Shown here one piece after another: positions 1 to 5,602 of a DNA stretch of 7,951 nucleotides. Every line of letters starts with the position of its first letter. Positions within the stretch are counted from its first letter, which is position 1. This DNA is from Thermoanaerobaculia bacterium (GTDB lineage: Bacteria; Acidobacteriota; Thermoanaerobaculia; Multivoradales; UBA5704). The stretch is taken from NCBI GenBank assembly GCA_025937035.1, contig JAICSG010000159.1, positions 1 through 7,951 of the forward strand, read 5' to 3'. The translations under genes were made by a program, and so were the position numbers. The notes under the pieces are model-generated. The model saw only the letters and a list, made by a program, of their open reading frames with translations. It was not told the origin of the DNA and did not search any database.

Positions 1-701
1 CCAACCGCCAACTCGAGCTCGCCTCGCTCACCGATCCGCTGACCGGCTTGAGCAACCGGCGCTTCCTCGCGGTGAGCCTCGAGCCGGACGTCCGCCAGGC
101 GGTACGCAACGCGCTCGGCACCGCCGAGTCTCCCCGGGAGCGCAACGCCGATCTGATCTTCTACTTCCTCGACGTCGACCACTTCAAGCAGCTCAACGAC
201 CGCGCCGGCCACGCCGGCGGGGCCGAGGTGCTGGTGGAGATCGCGGCCCGCCTCCGCGAGGCCGCCCGCAACACCGACGCGGTGCTCCGCTGGGGCGGCG
301 AGGAATTCCTGATCGTCAGCCGCTGGGCCGACCGGCGGTCGGGCGAGGTGCTGGCGGAGCGTCTCCTGCAGGTGGTGGGCGGCACGCCCTTCGGGCTCGG
401 CTCCGGCGCCTCGCTCGCCGTGACCTGCTCGGTCGGCTGGGCGCCCTACCCCTGGCGGCCCGAGGTCCCCGACGCCGTGCATTACGAGCAGGTGATGAGC
501 CTGGCCGACCAGGCCCTCTATCTGGCGAAGCGGGAGGGGCGCAACCGCGCCGTGGGCGTGCTGCCCGGGCCGGACGGCAGGCCGTTCCCGCAGGGGCCGG
601 TGGCGGAGGAGGACGGCGCGGCCGTCCGGCTGGTGCGGTCGGCGGGGCCCGAGCCGGCCGGGCAGGCCGCCGTGCCGGTCTCCTCGGGGCTGGACGTCTG
701 A
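1..701 (+). CDS. GGDEF diguanylate cyclase, C-terminal part (5' truncated by window)
   Basis: This is the C-terminal catalytic part of a diguanylate cyclase, which condenses two GTP into the second messenger cyclic di-GMP. The frame is open from base 3 and opens with the classic domain entry LTDPLTGLSNRRF, so the TTG at 48 is internal and the true start lies upstream of the window. The metal/substrate motif DVDHFKQLND follows, then the active-site loop GGEEF at 294-308, an accepted active variant of GGDEF. An RxxD (RNTD, 267-278) sits exactly five residues before GGEEF, matching the inhibitory I-site that gives product feedback. The domain closes with ADQALYLAKREGRNRA, followed by a tail of about 45 Pro/Gly/Ala-rich residues of no recognised function. 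The N-terminal sensor is missing, so the signal is unknown; sensor types such as a periplasmic propeller are possible but not visible. The domain assignment is near certain. Confidence 0.95.
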   Translation, partial: NRQLELASLTDPLTGLSNRRFLAVSLEPDVRQAVRNALGTAESPRERNADLIFYFLDVDHFKQLNDRAGHAGGAEVLVEIAARLREAARNTDAVLRWGGEEFLIVSRWADRRSGEVLAERLLQVVGGTPFGLGSGASLAVTCSVGWAPYPWRPEVPDAVHYEQVMSLADQALYLAKREGRNRAVGVLPGPDGRPFPQGPVAEEDGAAVRLVRSAGPEPAGQAAVPVSSGLDV

Positions 702-710
702 AGAGGCAAG

Positions 711-743
711 CGGCCGGCGCGAGGAGGAGCCTCGCGCCGGCCG
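711..743. terminator. Bidirectional hairpin between convergent genes
   Basis: A perfect 14-bp GC-rich inverted repeat (711-724 paired with 730-743) encloses a 5-nt loop. It lies 9 bases after the cyclase stop and about 19 bases after the amidase stop on the other strand, so it can serve both convergent transcripts. Neither side has a proper T-run: the plus strand continues GGGATCGCC and the minus strand CTTGCCTCTTC. It therefore departs from the textbook intrinsic terminator, though such U-poor hairpins are common between convergent genes in GC-rich genomes. Confidence 0.7.
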
Positions 744-761
744 GGATCGCCAAAAATCGCG

Positions 762-2558
762 TCAGATGTTGCGGATGAGAGAGCGCAGGCCCGAGCTGAT
801 CTTCAGCCGGTCCATGCTCCGCTCGAGGCGGTCCGCGGCGGACAGCCCGGAGTCCTTGAACGGGCTCTGCCCCAGCGGGATCGGGAAGGTGGGGATGTAC
901 TTCGGCGCCCGCCGGTGATGGGTGGCCTGCTCGTAGGCGTAGGCCAGCTTGATCAGCGTCGGCTCGCTCCAGGCCGTGCCGAGGAAGCTGATGCCGACCG
1001 GCAGCAGGTCGAAGACGAAGCCCATGGGCACGTTGACGATCGGGTATCCCGCGACCGCCGAGGGGTAGGTGCTGGAGCCCGTGAAGTGGTCGCCGTTGAC
1101 GTAGTCGATCGGCCACGCCGGGTTGCCGCTGGGGGCCACCAGGGCGATCACGTTGTTGTTCGCGAGCGCCGCGTCGATCCCCTCGGGGCCGGCCAGACGG
1201 TGGCCGCGCTCCAGGGCGTCCTGGTACTCCTGGGTCGAGAAGATCTCCTGCTGCGCCAGCTCGAAGAACTCCTGGCCGAAGTACCACATCTCCTGGGCGG
1301 CATGGTCCTTGTCGAACTGGATCACGTCGGCCATGTTGTGGACCGGCACGCCCGTGCGGGTGGCGAGGTAGGCGTTGAGGTCCCGCTTGAAGTCGTAGAT
1401 CAGGACGATGATCTCGGCCTGATCGTTGTTGAGCGCGTCGATGGTCGGGATGTCCGCCGGATCGACCAGGGTGGCGCCGGCGTGCTGCATGTCCTTGAGG
1501 GCCTGCTCGAAGAGCGCGTCCACGCGCGTGTCGTAGCCGGTGAAGCCGCCGGCGCGGAGGACGCCGATGCGCGCCCCCTGGAGGGCCTTGGCGTCGAGGA
1601 ACTGGGTGTAGTCGGTGAAGAACTTGCCGGCGCTCGCCGCCGTCTGCGGATCGCGCGGATCGACGCCGACCATGGAGCCGAGCACCGTCGCCGCGTCGGC
1701 CACCGTGCGGCCGTGCGGGCCGACGGTGTCCTGGGTGTGGGAGATGGGGACCACGCCGGCGCGGCTGGTCAGCCCCACGGTGGGCTTGATGGCCGCCACG
1801 CCGTTGACGTTGGCCGGGCTGATGATCGAGCCGTCGGTCTCGGTGCCGATGCCGGCGGCGGCGAGGTTGGCCGAGGTGGAGACCGCCGAGCCGGAGCTGG
1901 AGCCGCTGGGGTCGCGGTCGAGGATATAGGGGTTGCGGGTCTGCCCCCCCTCGCCGCTCCAGCCGCTGACCGAGCCGAAGCCGCGGAAGTTCGCCCACTC
2001 CGAGAGGTTGGTCTTGGCCAGGATCACCGCGCCCGCGGCGCGCAGCCGGGCGGCCACCGTGGCGTCCTGGTGCGCCGGATCGCCCACCAGGGCGAGCGAG
2101 CCCGCCGTGGTCTCCATGCGGTCGCCGGTGTCGATGTTCCCCTTGAGGGTGATCGGAATGCCGTGCAGCGGCCCGCGCACTTGGCCGTTCTTGCGCTCGC
2201 GGTCGAGCTGGCGGGCGATCCGGCGCGCGTCCGGATTGACCTCCAGGATGGAGTTGAGGGTGGGCCCGCTCTCGTCGATCGACGAGATGCGCTCGAGATA
2301 CATGTTGACCAGATCGAGGGAGGTCAGGCCCCCCCGGGTCATCGCCGCCTGCAAGCCGGCGATGGTGGCCTCCTCGAGCTGGGTCGCCGCTTCGCTGACG
2401 ACCGGCGGATTCTGGGCTCCGGCCGCCGAGGCGCCCATCAGGCCGGCCAGGGGGACCCCGGCGCCGGCGACGGCTCCCAGACGCAGGAAGTCTCTCCGGC
2501 TCACCTCGCTGGAAGCCTTGGTTTCCCCTCTCCTCGACTCATCACGATCCTTGGGCAT
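762..2558 (-). CDS. Tat-exported amidase-signature family hydrolase
   Basis: This 598-residue protein belongs to the amidase signature family, Ser-cisSer-Lys hydrolases of carboxamides. The visible triad is complete: Lys139 in PITLKGNID, cis-Ser220 in the Gly/Ser loop DPSGSSSGSA, and nucleophile Ser244 in TETDGSI. The 24-residue gap between the two serines matches the family (for example fatty acid amide hydrolase Ser217/Ser241). The N-terminus carries a twin-arginine signal: SRRDFLRLG at about residues 20-28, a hydrophobic stretch, and a likely cut after AGA near residue 48. The enzyme is thus probably folded in the cytoplasm and exported. The ATG start is supported by AAAGGAG six bases upstream and by the intact signal. 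It is not GatA of the GatCAB amidotransferase: it is exported, about 100 residues longer than usual, and has no gatB or gatC neighbour. Its substrate cannot be read from sequence; peptide amides, aryl amides or amide-type antibiotics are all possible. It appears monocistronic. Confidence 0.93.
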   Translation of the reverse strand: MPKDRDESRRGETKASSEVSRRDFLRLGAVAGAGVPLAGLMGASAAGAQNPPVVSEAATQLEEATIAGLQAAMTRGGLTSLDLVNMYLERISSIDESGPTLNSILEVNPDARRIARQLDRERKNGQVRGPLHGIPITLKGNIDTGDRMETTAGSLALVGDPAHQDATVAARLRAAGAVILAKTNLSEWANFRGFGSVSGWSGEGGQTRNPYILDRDPSGSSSGSAVSTSANLAAAGIGTETDGSIISPANVNGVAAIKPTVGLTSRAGVVPISHTQDTVGPHGRTVADAATVLGSMVGVDPRDPQTAASAGKFFTDYTQFLDAKALQGARIGVLRAGGFTGYDTRVDALFEQALKDMQHAGATLVDPADIPTIDALNNDQAEIIVLIYDFKRDLNAYLATRTGVPVHNMADVIQFDKDHAAQEMWYFGQEFFELAQQEIFSTQEYQDALERGHRLAGPEGIDAALANNNVIALVAPSGNPAWPIDYVNGDHFTGSSTYPSAVAGYPIVNVPMGFVFDLLPVGISFLGTAWSEPTLIKLAYAYEQATHHRRAPKYIPTFPIPLGQSPFKDSGLSAADRLERSMDRLKISSGLRSLIRNI

Positions 2559-2564
2559 GACGAT

Positions 2565-2571
2565 CTCCTTT
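2565..2571 (-). promoter_or_regulatory. Shine-Dalgarno of the amidase gene
   Basis: On the minus strand AAAGGAG lies six bases before the ATG at 2558. This placement is good and fixes the start just ahead of the Tat signal. Confidence 0.75.
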
Positions 2572-2621
2572 GCGGTACAGACAGGAAGGAAGAATGACTG
2601 CGTGTGTCATGCAGCTCCAGC

Positions 2622-2640
2622 CGGAAGGACGGCCCTTCCG
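2622..2640 (-). other. Small hairpin in the amidase leader
   Basis: CGGAAGG (2622-2628) and CCTTCCG (2634-2640) form a perfect 7-bp stem with a 5-nt loop, in the region that would be the amidase 5' untranslated leader. It does not reach the Shine-Dalgarno, and no riboswitch class is recognisable. It might be an operator or an mRNA stabilising stem, or chance in GC-rich DNA. Confidence 0.35.
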
Positions 2641-2666
2641 ACATCGTAGGTAACTCAAGGCAGCGG

Positions 2667-2696
2667 TGTAAAGATCGGGTGACGATATGTGACCAA
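2667..2696 (-). promoter_or_regulatory. Possible sigma70-type promoter of the amidase gene
   Basis: On the minus strand TTGGTC (2696-2691) and TTTACA (2672-2667) are separated by 18 bases, a loose match to -35/-10 consensus. They lie in the most AT-rich part of the spacer between the amidase and the Cys-cluster gene. The predicted leader would be about 100 nt and would include a small hairpin (2622-2628 with 2634-2640). The match is weak, so this is only a candidate. Confidence 0.3.
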
Positions 2697-2738
2697 CACC
2701 GTCATCATACAGAAGTAACTGGTAGGAGGAAATACAGA

Positions 2739-2777
2739 CGGCGGCCCCAACCCGTTGAGTCCCTCCGGGGGCCGCCG
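2739..2777 (-). terminator. Probable terminator of the aat operon
   Basis: A perfect 10-bp GC-rich inverted repeat (2739-2748 with 2768-2777) with a 19-nt loop begins 5 bases beyond the stop of the Cys-cluster gene. On the minus strand the stem is followed by TCTGTATTTCCTCC, a modest pyrimidine/U-rich stretch. The position and trailing sequence fit termination of the aat operon ahead of the amidase promoter, but the loop is long and the U-run imperfect. Confidence 0.5.
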
Positions 2778-2782
2778 GGGTT

Positions 2783-3046
2783 CTACTCCGGCTCCGGCGC
2801 GGTGGCCCGTTCGAGCGCGGTGAGGTAGGCCAGGGCGTGCTCGGTGGTCTCGCCGCACATCTCCTGGCTCGGCCGCAGGCGGTTGCAGACCTCGGGACGC
2901 TCCGGGCTGCCGAAGATCCGGCAAAGGTTGTGCTCGTCGAGCTGGACGCAGCGCACGCCGGCCGGCTTGCCGCCGGGCATCCCCGGGATGGGCGAGGAGA
3001 TCGAGAGGGCGATGCAGCAGGCCCCGCAGCCGGCGCGGCAGATCAT
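2783..3046 (-). CDS. YkgJ-like cysteine-cluster protein (putative Zn/Fe-binding)
   Basis: This 87-residue protein starts with Cys3, Cys7, Cys10 and Cys11 in the pattern CxxxCxxCC, then has further cysteines at 33, 42, 54 and 64, including [14 protein letters not shown] and [11 protein letters not shown]. That arrangement is typical of the YkgJ/UPF0153 family of putative zinc- or iron-chelating proteins, whose biochemical role is unsettled. It is near the short end of the family and looks like a bare metal-binding domain. The ATG at 3046 overlaps the TGA of aat (ATGA, 3043-3046). No Shine-Dalgarno is visible, so translation is probably coupled to aat. The reading frame stays open far upstream, antisense-like through aat, but that extension is a GC artefact: the Cys cluster begins at this ATG and no better start precedes it. 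The family call is firm; the function is unknown. Confidence 0.85.
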   Translation of the reverse strand: MICRAGCGACCIALSISSPIPGMPGGKPAGVRCVQLDEHNLCRIFGSPERPEVCNRLRPSQEMCGETTEHALAYLTALERATAPEPE

Positions 3047-3759
3047 GAACGGGAGGATAACGTGTCCGCCGCCTCCGCGGGGCCCAGCTCCAGCGTCCAC
3101 GGCCCTGGGCGGGCCGGCTCGCGCAGCGCCCGCTTGAGGGCGGCCAGGAAGCGGGCGCGCGGCCATTCGGCCGCGCCGAAGCCCGCCAGGTGGTCGGTAT
3201 AGGCCTGGCAGTCGATCAGTTGGAAGCGCCAGCGGATCAGGTTGGCGAGCAGGGTCGCGAAGGCCACCTTCGAGGCGTTCGGCACCTCGGCGTACATCGA
3301 CTCGCCGAAGAAGACGGCCCCCATCGAGATCCCGTAGAGGCCGCCGGCGAGCCGCCCGTCCCGCCAGGCCTCGATCGAATGGGCGATCCCCTCCTCGTGG
3401 AGGGCGGTGTAGCCGGCGATCATCTCGCCGGTGATCCAGGTGCCCCGCTGGTCCGGCCGCGGCGCCTGGGAGCAGCCCTGGATCACCTCCCGGAACGCGG
3501 TATCGGCCCGCACCTCGAAGCCGCCGCGGCGCATCTCCTTGCGCAGGGAGCGGCCGACGTGCGCCTCCTCCGGCCGCAGCACGAAGCGCGGGTCGGGGGA
3601 GAACCAGAGCAGCGGCACCCCCTCGTGCGGCCAGGGGAAGATCCCCCGGGAGTAAGCCTCTTTCAACGTCTCCGGATCGGGCCGCCCACCCACCGCCACC
3701 ACGCCTTCCGGCGAGGCCCAGCTCACGGGGGGGAAGCGCGGACGCGGACGGAACGGCAT
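3043..3759 (-). CDS. aat: Leucyl/phenylalanyl-tRNA--protein transferase
   Basis: Aat transfers Leu, Phe or Met from aminoacyl-tRNA to proteins whose N-terminus is Arg or Lys, creating a degron for ClpS and ClpAP in the cytoplasm. All family landmarks appear in order over 238 residues: FPPV at 9-12, GVVAVGG at 19-25, AYSRGIFPW at 35-43, LLWFSPDPR at 50-58, RGTWIT at 105-110, AHSIEAW at 126-132, GGLYG at 139-143, FFGESMY at 150-156, ASK at 162-164 and DCQ at 183-185. Glu153, Asp183 and Gln185 align with the catalytic-site Glu156, Asp186 and Gln188 of the E. coli enzyme. The length is normal. The ATG at 3759 has no clear Shine-Dalgarno (CCCTTCCCGCG precedes it), so initiation may be weak or SD-independent. 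It is the first gene of a two-gene operon with the Cys-cluster protein, and no clpS, clpA or bpt gene lies nearby in the window. Confidence 0.96.
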   Translation of the reverse strand: MPFRPRPRFPPVSWASPEGVVAVGGRPDPETLKEAYSRGIFPWPHEGVPLLWFSPDPRFVLRPEEAHVGRSLRKEMRRGGFEVRADTAFREVIQGCSQAPRPDQRGTWITGEMIAGYTALHEEGIAHSIEAWRDGRLAGGLYGISMGAVFFGESMYAEVPNASKVAFATLLANLIRWRFQLIDCQAYTDHLAGFGAAEWPRARFLAALKRALREPARPGPWTLELGPAEAADTLSSRS

Positions 3760-3787
3760 CGCGGGAAGGGTACGCGGTCCTCGGCCC

Positions 3788-3818
3788 TTGGAGCAACGGC
3801 GGCGCGGAGCGATATAAT
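3788..3818 (+). promoter_or_regulatory. Promoter of the regulator/membrane-protein operon
   Basis: A perfect TATAAT lies at 3813-3818, an AT-rich island in very GC-rich DNA. A partial -35 (TTGGAG, 3788-3793) stands 19 bases upstream, so the spacing is long and the -35 weak. Transcription would begin near 3825, about 60 bases before the GTG start of the regulator. The same island reads TATATC on the minus strand and could serve the divergent aat gene. Confidence 0.55.
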
Positions 3819-3851
3819 CCGCGCCCGACAGGCGGGAGGGCTTCGCGGATT
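3801..3851. promoter_or_regulatory. Candidate operator: nested inverted repeats around the -10 box
   Basis: Two perfect 8-bp inverted repeats share one central arm. GGCGCGGA (3801-3808) pairs with TCCGCGCC (3818-3825) across 9 bases that include most of the TATAAT. AATCCGCG (3816-3823) pairs with CGCGGATT (3844-3851) across 20 bases. The core CGCGGA thus occurs three times in alternating orientation, at 3803, 3818 (inverted) and 3844. A regulator bound here would cover the promoter and start point; the obvious candidate is the winged-helix protein encoded just downstream. CGCGGA is not rare in this GC-rich DNA, for instance two copies lie at 3737-3748, so chance is not excluded. Confidence 0.45.
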
Positions 3852-3887
3852 GGGAAGATCGTTCAGGAACAGACGGGCTGAGGGGAC

Positions 3888-4286
3888 GTGACGCCCGCTC
3901 CCCTCTCAGACGCGGTAAGGCGCTTCCTGACCGACGCCGTCGGCTCGGTCGAGCGCCTCAACCTGCTGCTCTTCCTGCACCGGTATCCCACGCGGTGGTG
4001 GGCGGCGCAGGCCCTGGCCGCCGAGCTCGAGATGCCGGCCGACATGGTCCAGACCCATCTCGAGCACCTCAGCGCCCGCAACCTGCTGGACGTGAAGATC
4101 GCCGAGTCGGTGATCTACTGCTACAAGCCCGGCCGGGAGGAGCTGTCGGCGCTCGTCGAAGAGGTCGCCCGGGCGCACTACCTCCATCGGGACGACGTCG
4201 TGGCGGTGCTGGCTCAGCGGCTGACCGGGAGCGCCCGGCTGTTCGCGGACGCGTTCCAGATCCGGAAAGGCAAACGGGATGGCTAG
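3888..4286 (+). CDS. Winged-helix-like putative transcriptional regulator
   Basis: This 132-residue protein is predicted mainly helical, with a winged helix-turn-helix pattern at about residues 20-82. A helix (ERLNLLLFLHRYP) is followed by a turn and helix (AAQALAAELEMP), then a recognition-like helix (ADMVQTHLEHLSARNLL) and a short strand pair (VKIAESVIYCYKPG). This is the MarR/ArsR-like topology, inferred from pattern and not from a specific family match. The C-terminal third is helical and could dimerise. GTG at 3888 is the first possible start after an in-frame stop at 3879; GAGGGG lies only two bases before it, an unusually tight spacing. The gene overlaps the next one by 8 bases. It probably controls its own operon through the inverted repeats upstream, though an anti-sigma or other protein-binding role cannot be excluded. 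Confidence 0.65.
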   Translation: MTPAPLSDAVRRFLTDAVGSVERLNLLLFLHRYPTRWWAAQALAAELEMPADMVQTHLEHLSARNLLDVKIAESVIYCYKPGREELSALVEEVARAHYLHRDDVVAVLAQRLTGSARLFADAFQIRKGKRDG

Positions 4287-4536
4287 CGTGGTCTATGCGC
4301 TCTGCGCGCTCACCAGCGGTCTGTGCGCCGTGCTCCTCTGGCGCGCCTATCGGGCCAGCCGGGCGCGGCTGCTCCTCTGGAGCAGCCTGTCGTTCATCGG
4401 CCTGGCCTGCAACAACCTGCTGCTGTTCATCGACCTGGTCGTCGTCCCCTCGATGGACTTCTCGCTCTACCGGAGCCTGGTGGCCGCGGGATCGATCCTG
4501 GTCCTGCTGCTGGGGCTGATCTGGGACTCCAATTGA
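4279..4536 (+). CDS. Small three-helix membrane protein (DUF5985-like), first copy
   Basis: This 85-residue protein has three predicted membrane helices, at about residues 3-21, 30-52 and 63-81. A basic loop (RAYRASRAR) separates the first two and a short acidic/polar turn (PSMDFSLYR) the last two. The basic loop suggests the N-terminus faces outside. The pattern, with a conserved Asn in the second helix (ACNNLLLFIDL), recalls the uncharacterised DUF5985 family; I assign this from memory of the family's look and not from a search. The ATG at 4279 lies inside the end of the regulator gene (8-bp overlap) with GGAAAGG eight bases upstream, so translation is likely coupled. Function is unknown. 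It resembles the following gene. Confidence 0.75.
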   Translation: MASVVYALCALTSGLCAVLLWRAYRASRARLLLWSSLSFIGLACNNLLLFIDLVVVPSMDFSLYRSLVAAGSILVLLLGLIWDSN

Positions 4537-4564
4537 CCGCGAGGAAAGAGAGGAGGAGGCGCGG

Positions 4565-4834
4565 ATGATCGACTTTCTCAACGGCGTCGCCGCCGCGAGC
4601 GCCCTGGGGGTGGGGCTCTTCTTCCTCCGCCTCTGGCGCGAGACGCGCGACCGTTTCTTCGCCCTCTTCGGCCTTGCCTTCTGGATGATGGCCCTCAATG
4701 GGATCGTGCTGCTCTGGGCCGCTCCGGCGGACGAGCACCGGCACTACTTCTACCTCCTCCGCCTGCTCGCCTTCCTGCTGATCATCGCCGCCATCGTGGA
4801 CAAGAACCGCTCCGCGGACCCGCCACGGCCCTGA
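4565..4834 (+). CDS. Small three-helix membrane protein (DUF5985-like), second copy
   Basis: This 89-residue protein has three predicted membrane helices, at about residues 5-24, 31-52 and 60-80, with a charged loop RLWRETRDR after the first, an acidic/His turn (PADEHRHYF) before the third and a basic end (VDKNRS). Length, helix spacing, the Arg-rich loop and an Asn in helix two (FWMMALNGIVLLW) match the preceding protein, which suggests an old tandem duplication. A GGAGG at 4555-4559, five bases before ATG, gives it its own strong ribosome site; the gap to the previous gene is 28 bases. The pair could form a heteromeric membrane complex, which is inference. No catalytic motif is visible. Confidence 0.75.
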   Translation: MIDFLNGVAAASALGVGLFFLRLWRETRDRFFALFGLAFWMMALNGIVLLWAAPADEHRHYFYLLRLLAFLLIIAAIVDKNRSADPPRP

Positions 4835-4845
4835 CGGGCAGGGTC
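4827..4845 (+). terminator. Weak hairpin at the end of the membrane-protein operon
   Basis: GGCCCTG (4827-4833) and CAGGGTC (4839-4845) can form a 7-bp stem with one G-T pair and a 5-nt loop, overlapping the stop codon of the second membrane-protein gene. The following CTTGCTTCCGG is not a U-run. It may attenuate read-through into the DUF937 gene but is a poor intrinsic terminator. Confidence 0.25.
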
Positions 4846-4865
4846 CTTGCTTCCGGCAGGATGGC

Positions 4866-4883
4866 GGGAGAGATCCGTCTCCC
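4866..4883 (+). other. Short hairpin ahead of the DUF937 Shine-Dalgarno
   Basis: GGGAGA (4866-4871) and TCTCCC (4878-4883) form a perfect 6-bp stem with a 6-nt loop, ending 9 bases before the ribosome site. The purine arm GGGAGA resembles a second ribosome-binding sequence that would be masked. It could influence translation of the DUF937 gene, or be chance. Confidence 0.25.
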
Positions 4884-4892
4884 TCACTCCTC

Positions 4893-4900
4893 AGGAGGTG
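4893..4900 (+). promoter_or_regulatory. Near-perfect Shine-Dalgarno that fixes a TTG start
   Basis: AGGAGGTG is fully complementary to the 16S rRNA 3' tail (CACCUCCU) and ends four bases before TTG at 4905. It is the strongest ribosome site in the window and is the reason to accept a TTG start for the DUF937 protein. Confidence 0.85.
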
Positions 4901-4904
4901 CACC

Positions 4905-5501
4905 TTGGCTCTGATCGATCTCATCCAGCGGCAGCTCGACGACAACACGGTCTCCCAGCTCAGCCAGCAGCTCGGGGCCGACCCGAATACCACCCGCGAG
5001 GCGGTCCCCGCCGCGCTCACCGCCCTTCTCGGCGGGCTCTCCCAGAACGCCCAGCAGCCCGGCGGCGCCCAGCAGCTCGACAGCGCCCTGGCGGAGCACG
5101 AGGGTGGCACGGGCGGCAATCTCGCGACCCTGCTCGGCGGCGGCTCGATCGGCTCCCAGGGTGGCGGCATCCTTGGCCACATCTTCGGCAATCACCAGCC
5201 GGCGGTGGCCTCCCAGGTCGGCCAGCGGACCGGCCTCAACCAGGCCCAGGCGGCCCGCCTCCTGATCCTGCTCGCCCCCTTCGTCCTTCACTACCTGGCC
5301 AGGCAACGGCAGCAGCAGCCGGTCAACGCTGGCGCCGGAGCCGGCTACAGCCCGGCGGGGGGCGGGGGAGGCCTGACGGGGGGCATCACCGACATCCTCA
5401 ACGGCGAGCGCCAGCGGATCGAGCAGACCCACCCTCAGCACTCGGGGCTGTTCGACATCCTCGGCAACCTGGCCGGCGGGCTGCTGGGCGGCAGGCGCTG
5501 A
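4905..5501 (+). CDS. DUF937 domain protein
   Basis: The 198-residue product matches the DUF937 family. The N-terminal helical repeat (ALIDLIQRQLDDNTVSQLSQ, with GADPNTTREAVPAALTALLGGL) is typical. A second, similar unit follows at about residues 82-140: GGGILGHIFGNHQPAVASQV, then RTGLNQAQAARLLILLAPFVLHYL. A Gly/Ala-rich linker (about 141-160) and a C-terminal FDILGNLAGGLLGGRR end close relatives too. Family members are short, Gln/Gly-rich proteins of unknown role; none of the residues suggests an enzyme and there is no signal peptide. The start is TTG, chosen because AGGAGGTG precedes it and the family N-terminus begins there; no ATG is better placed. It lies 70 bases after the second membrane protein and may be co-transcribed with it by read-through. 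Confidence 0.85.
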   Translation: MALIDLIQRQLDDNTVSQLSQQLGADPNTTREAVPAALTALLGGLSQNAQQPGGAQQLDSALAEHEGGTGGNLATLLGGGSIGSQGGGILGHIFGNHQPAVASQVGQRTGLNQAQAARLLILLAPFVLHYLARQRQQQPVNAGAGAGYSPAGGGGGLTGGITDILNGERQRIEQTHPQHSGLFDILGNLAGGLLGGRR

Positions 5502-5554
5502 GTCTGGCGACAACCGGAACAGGGAGAGGGGATTCGCGGCTCCGGAGCGTTTCA

Positions 5555-5564
5555 TTCCCGGGAA
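5555..5564. promoter_or_regulatory. 10-bp perfect palindrome upstream of the Cys-rich peptide gene
   Basis: TTCCCGGGAA is a perfect 10-bp palindrome lying just upstream of the putative -10 box at 5569, in the spacer position where a repressor would block polymerase. It is short, so it may be chance. Confidence 0.3.
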
Positions 5565-5568
5565 GCTA

Positions 5569-5574
5569 TATACT
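5569..5574 (+). promoter_or_regulatory. Likely -10 box of the Cys-rich peptide gene
   Basis: TATACT (within TATATACT, 5567-5574) is a good -10 match and an AT-rich island 29 bases before the ATG. The corresponding -35 position (about 5546-5551, AGCGTT) is poor, so the promoter may need an activator or another sigma factor. It suggests that the peptide gene is transcribed on its own and not only by read-through. Confidence 0.45.
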
Positions 5575-5602
5575 CCCGACAACTCTCTATGGAGGTCTGA
5601 AC

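Noticed and set aside
316..1998. 560-codon open frame on the minus strand, overlapping the amidase gene and the cyclase
   Set aside because: It lies out of frame within the amidase, is rich in Arg, Pro and Gly with no domain, and spans two genuine genes. It is a GC-driven shadow.
915..2597. 560-codon open frame on the plus strand antisense to the amidase
   Set aside because: Its composition is Val, Gly, Arg, Asp and Ala biased as expected of the complement of a GC-rich gene. No motif is visible, whereas the amidase on the other strand has a signal and full catalytic residues.
3047..3796. N-terminal extension of the Cys-cluster protein through the aat gene
   Set aside because: The extension is a frame-shifted reading of aat with an Arg/Gly/Ala-biased composition. 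The family domain starts at the ATG that overlaps the aat stop.
4847..5602. Long in-frame upstream extension of the Cys-rich peptide
   Set aside because: It is an out-of-frame reading of the DUF937 gene, and it would bury the signal peptide. The ATG at 5603 has a good ribosome site.
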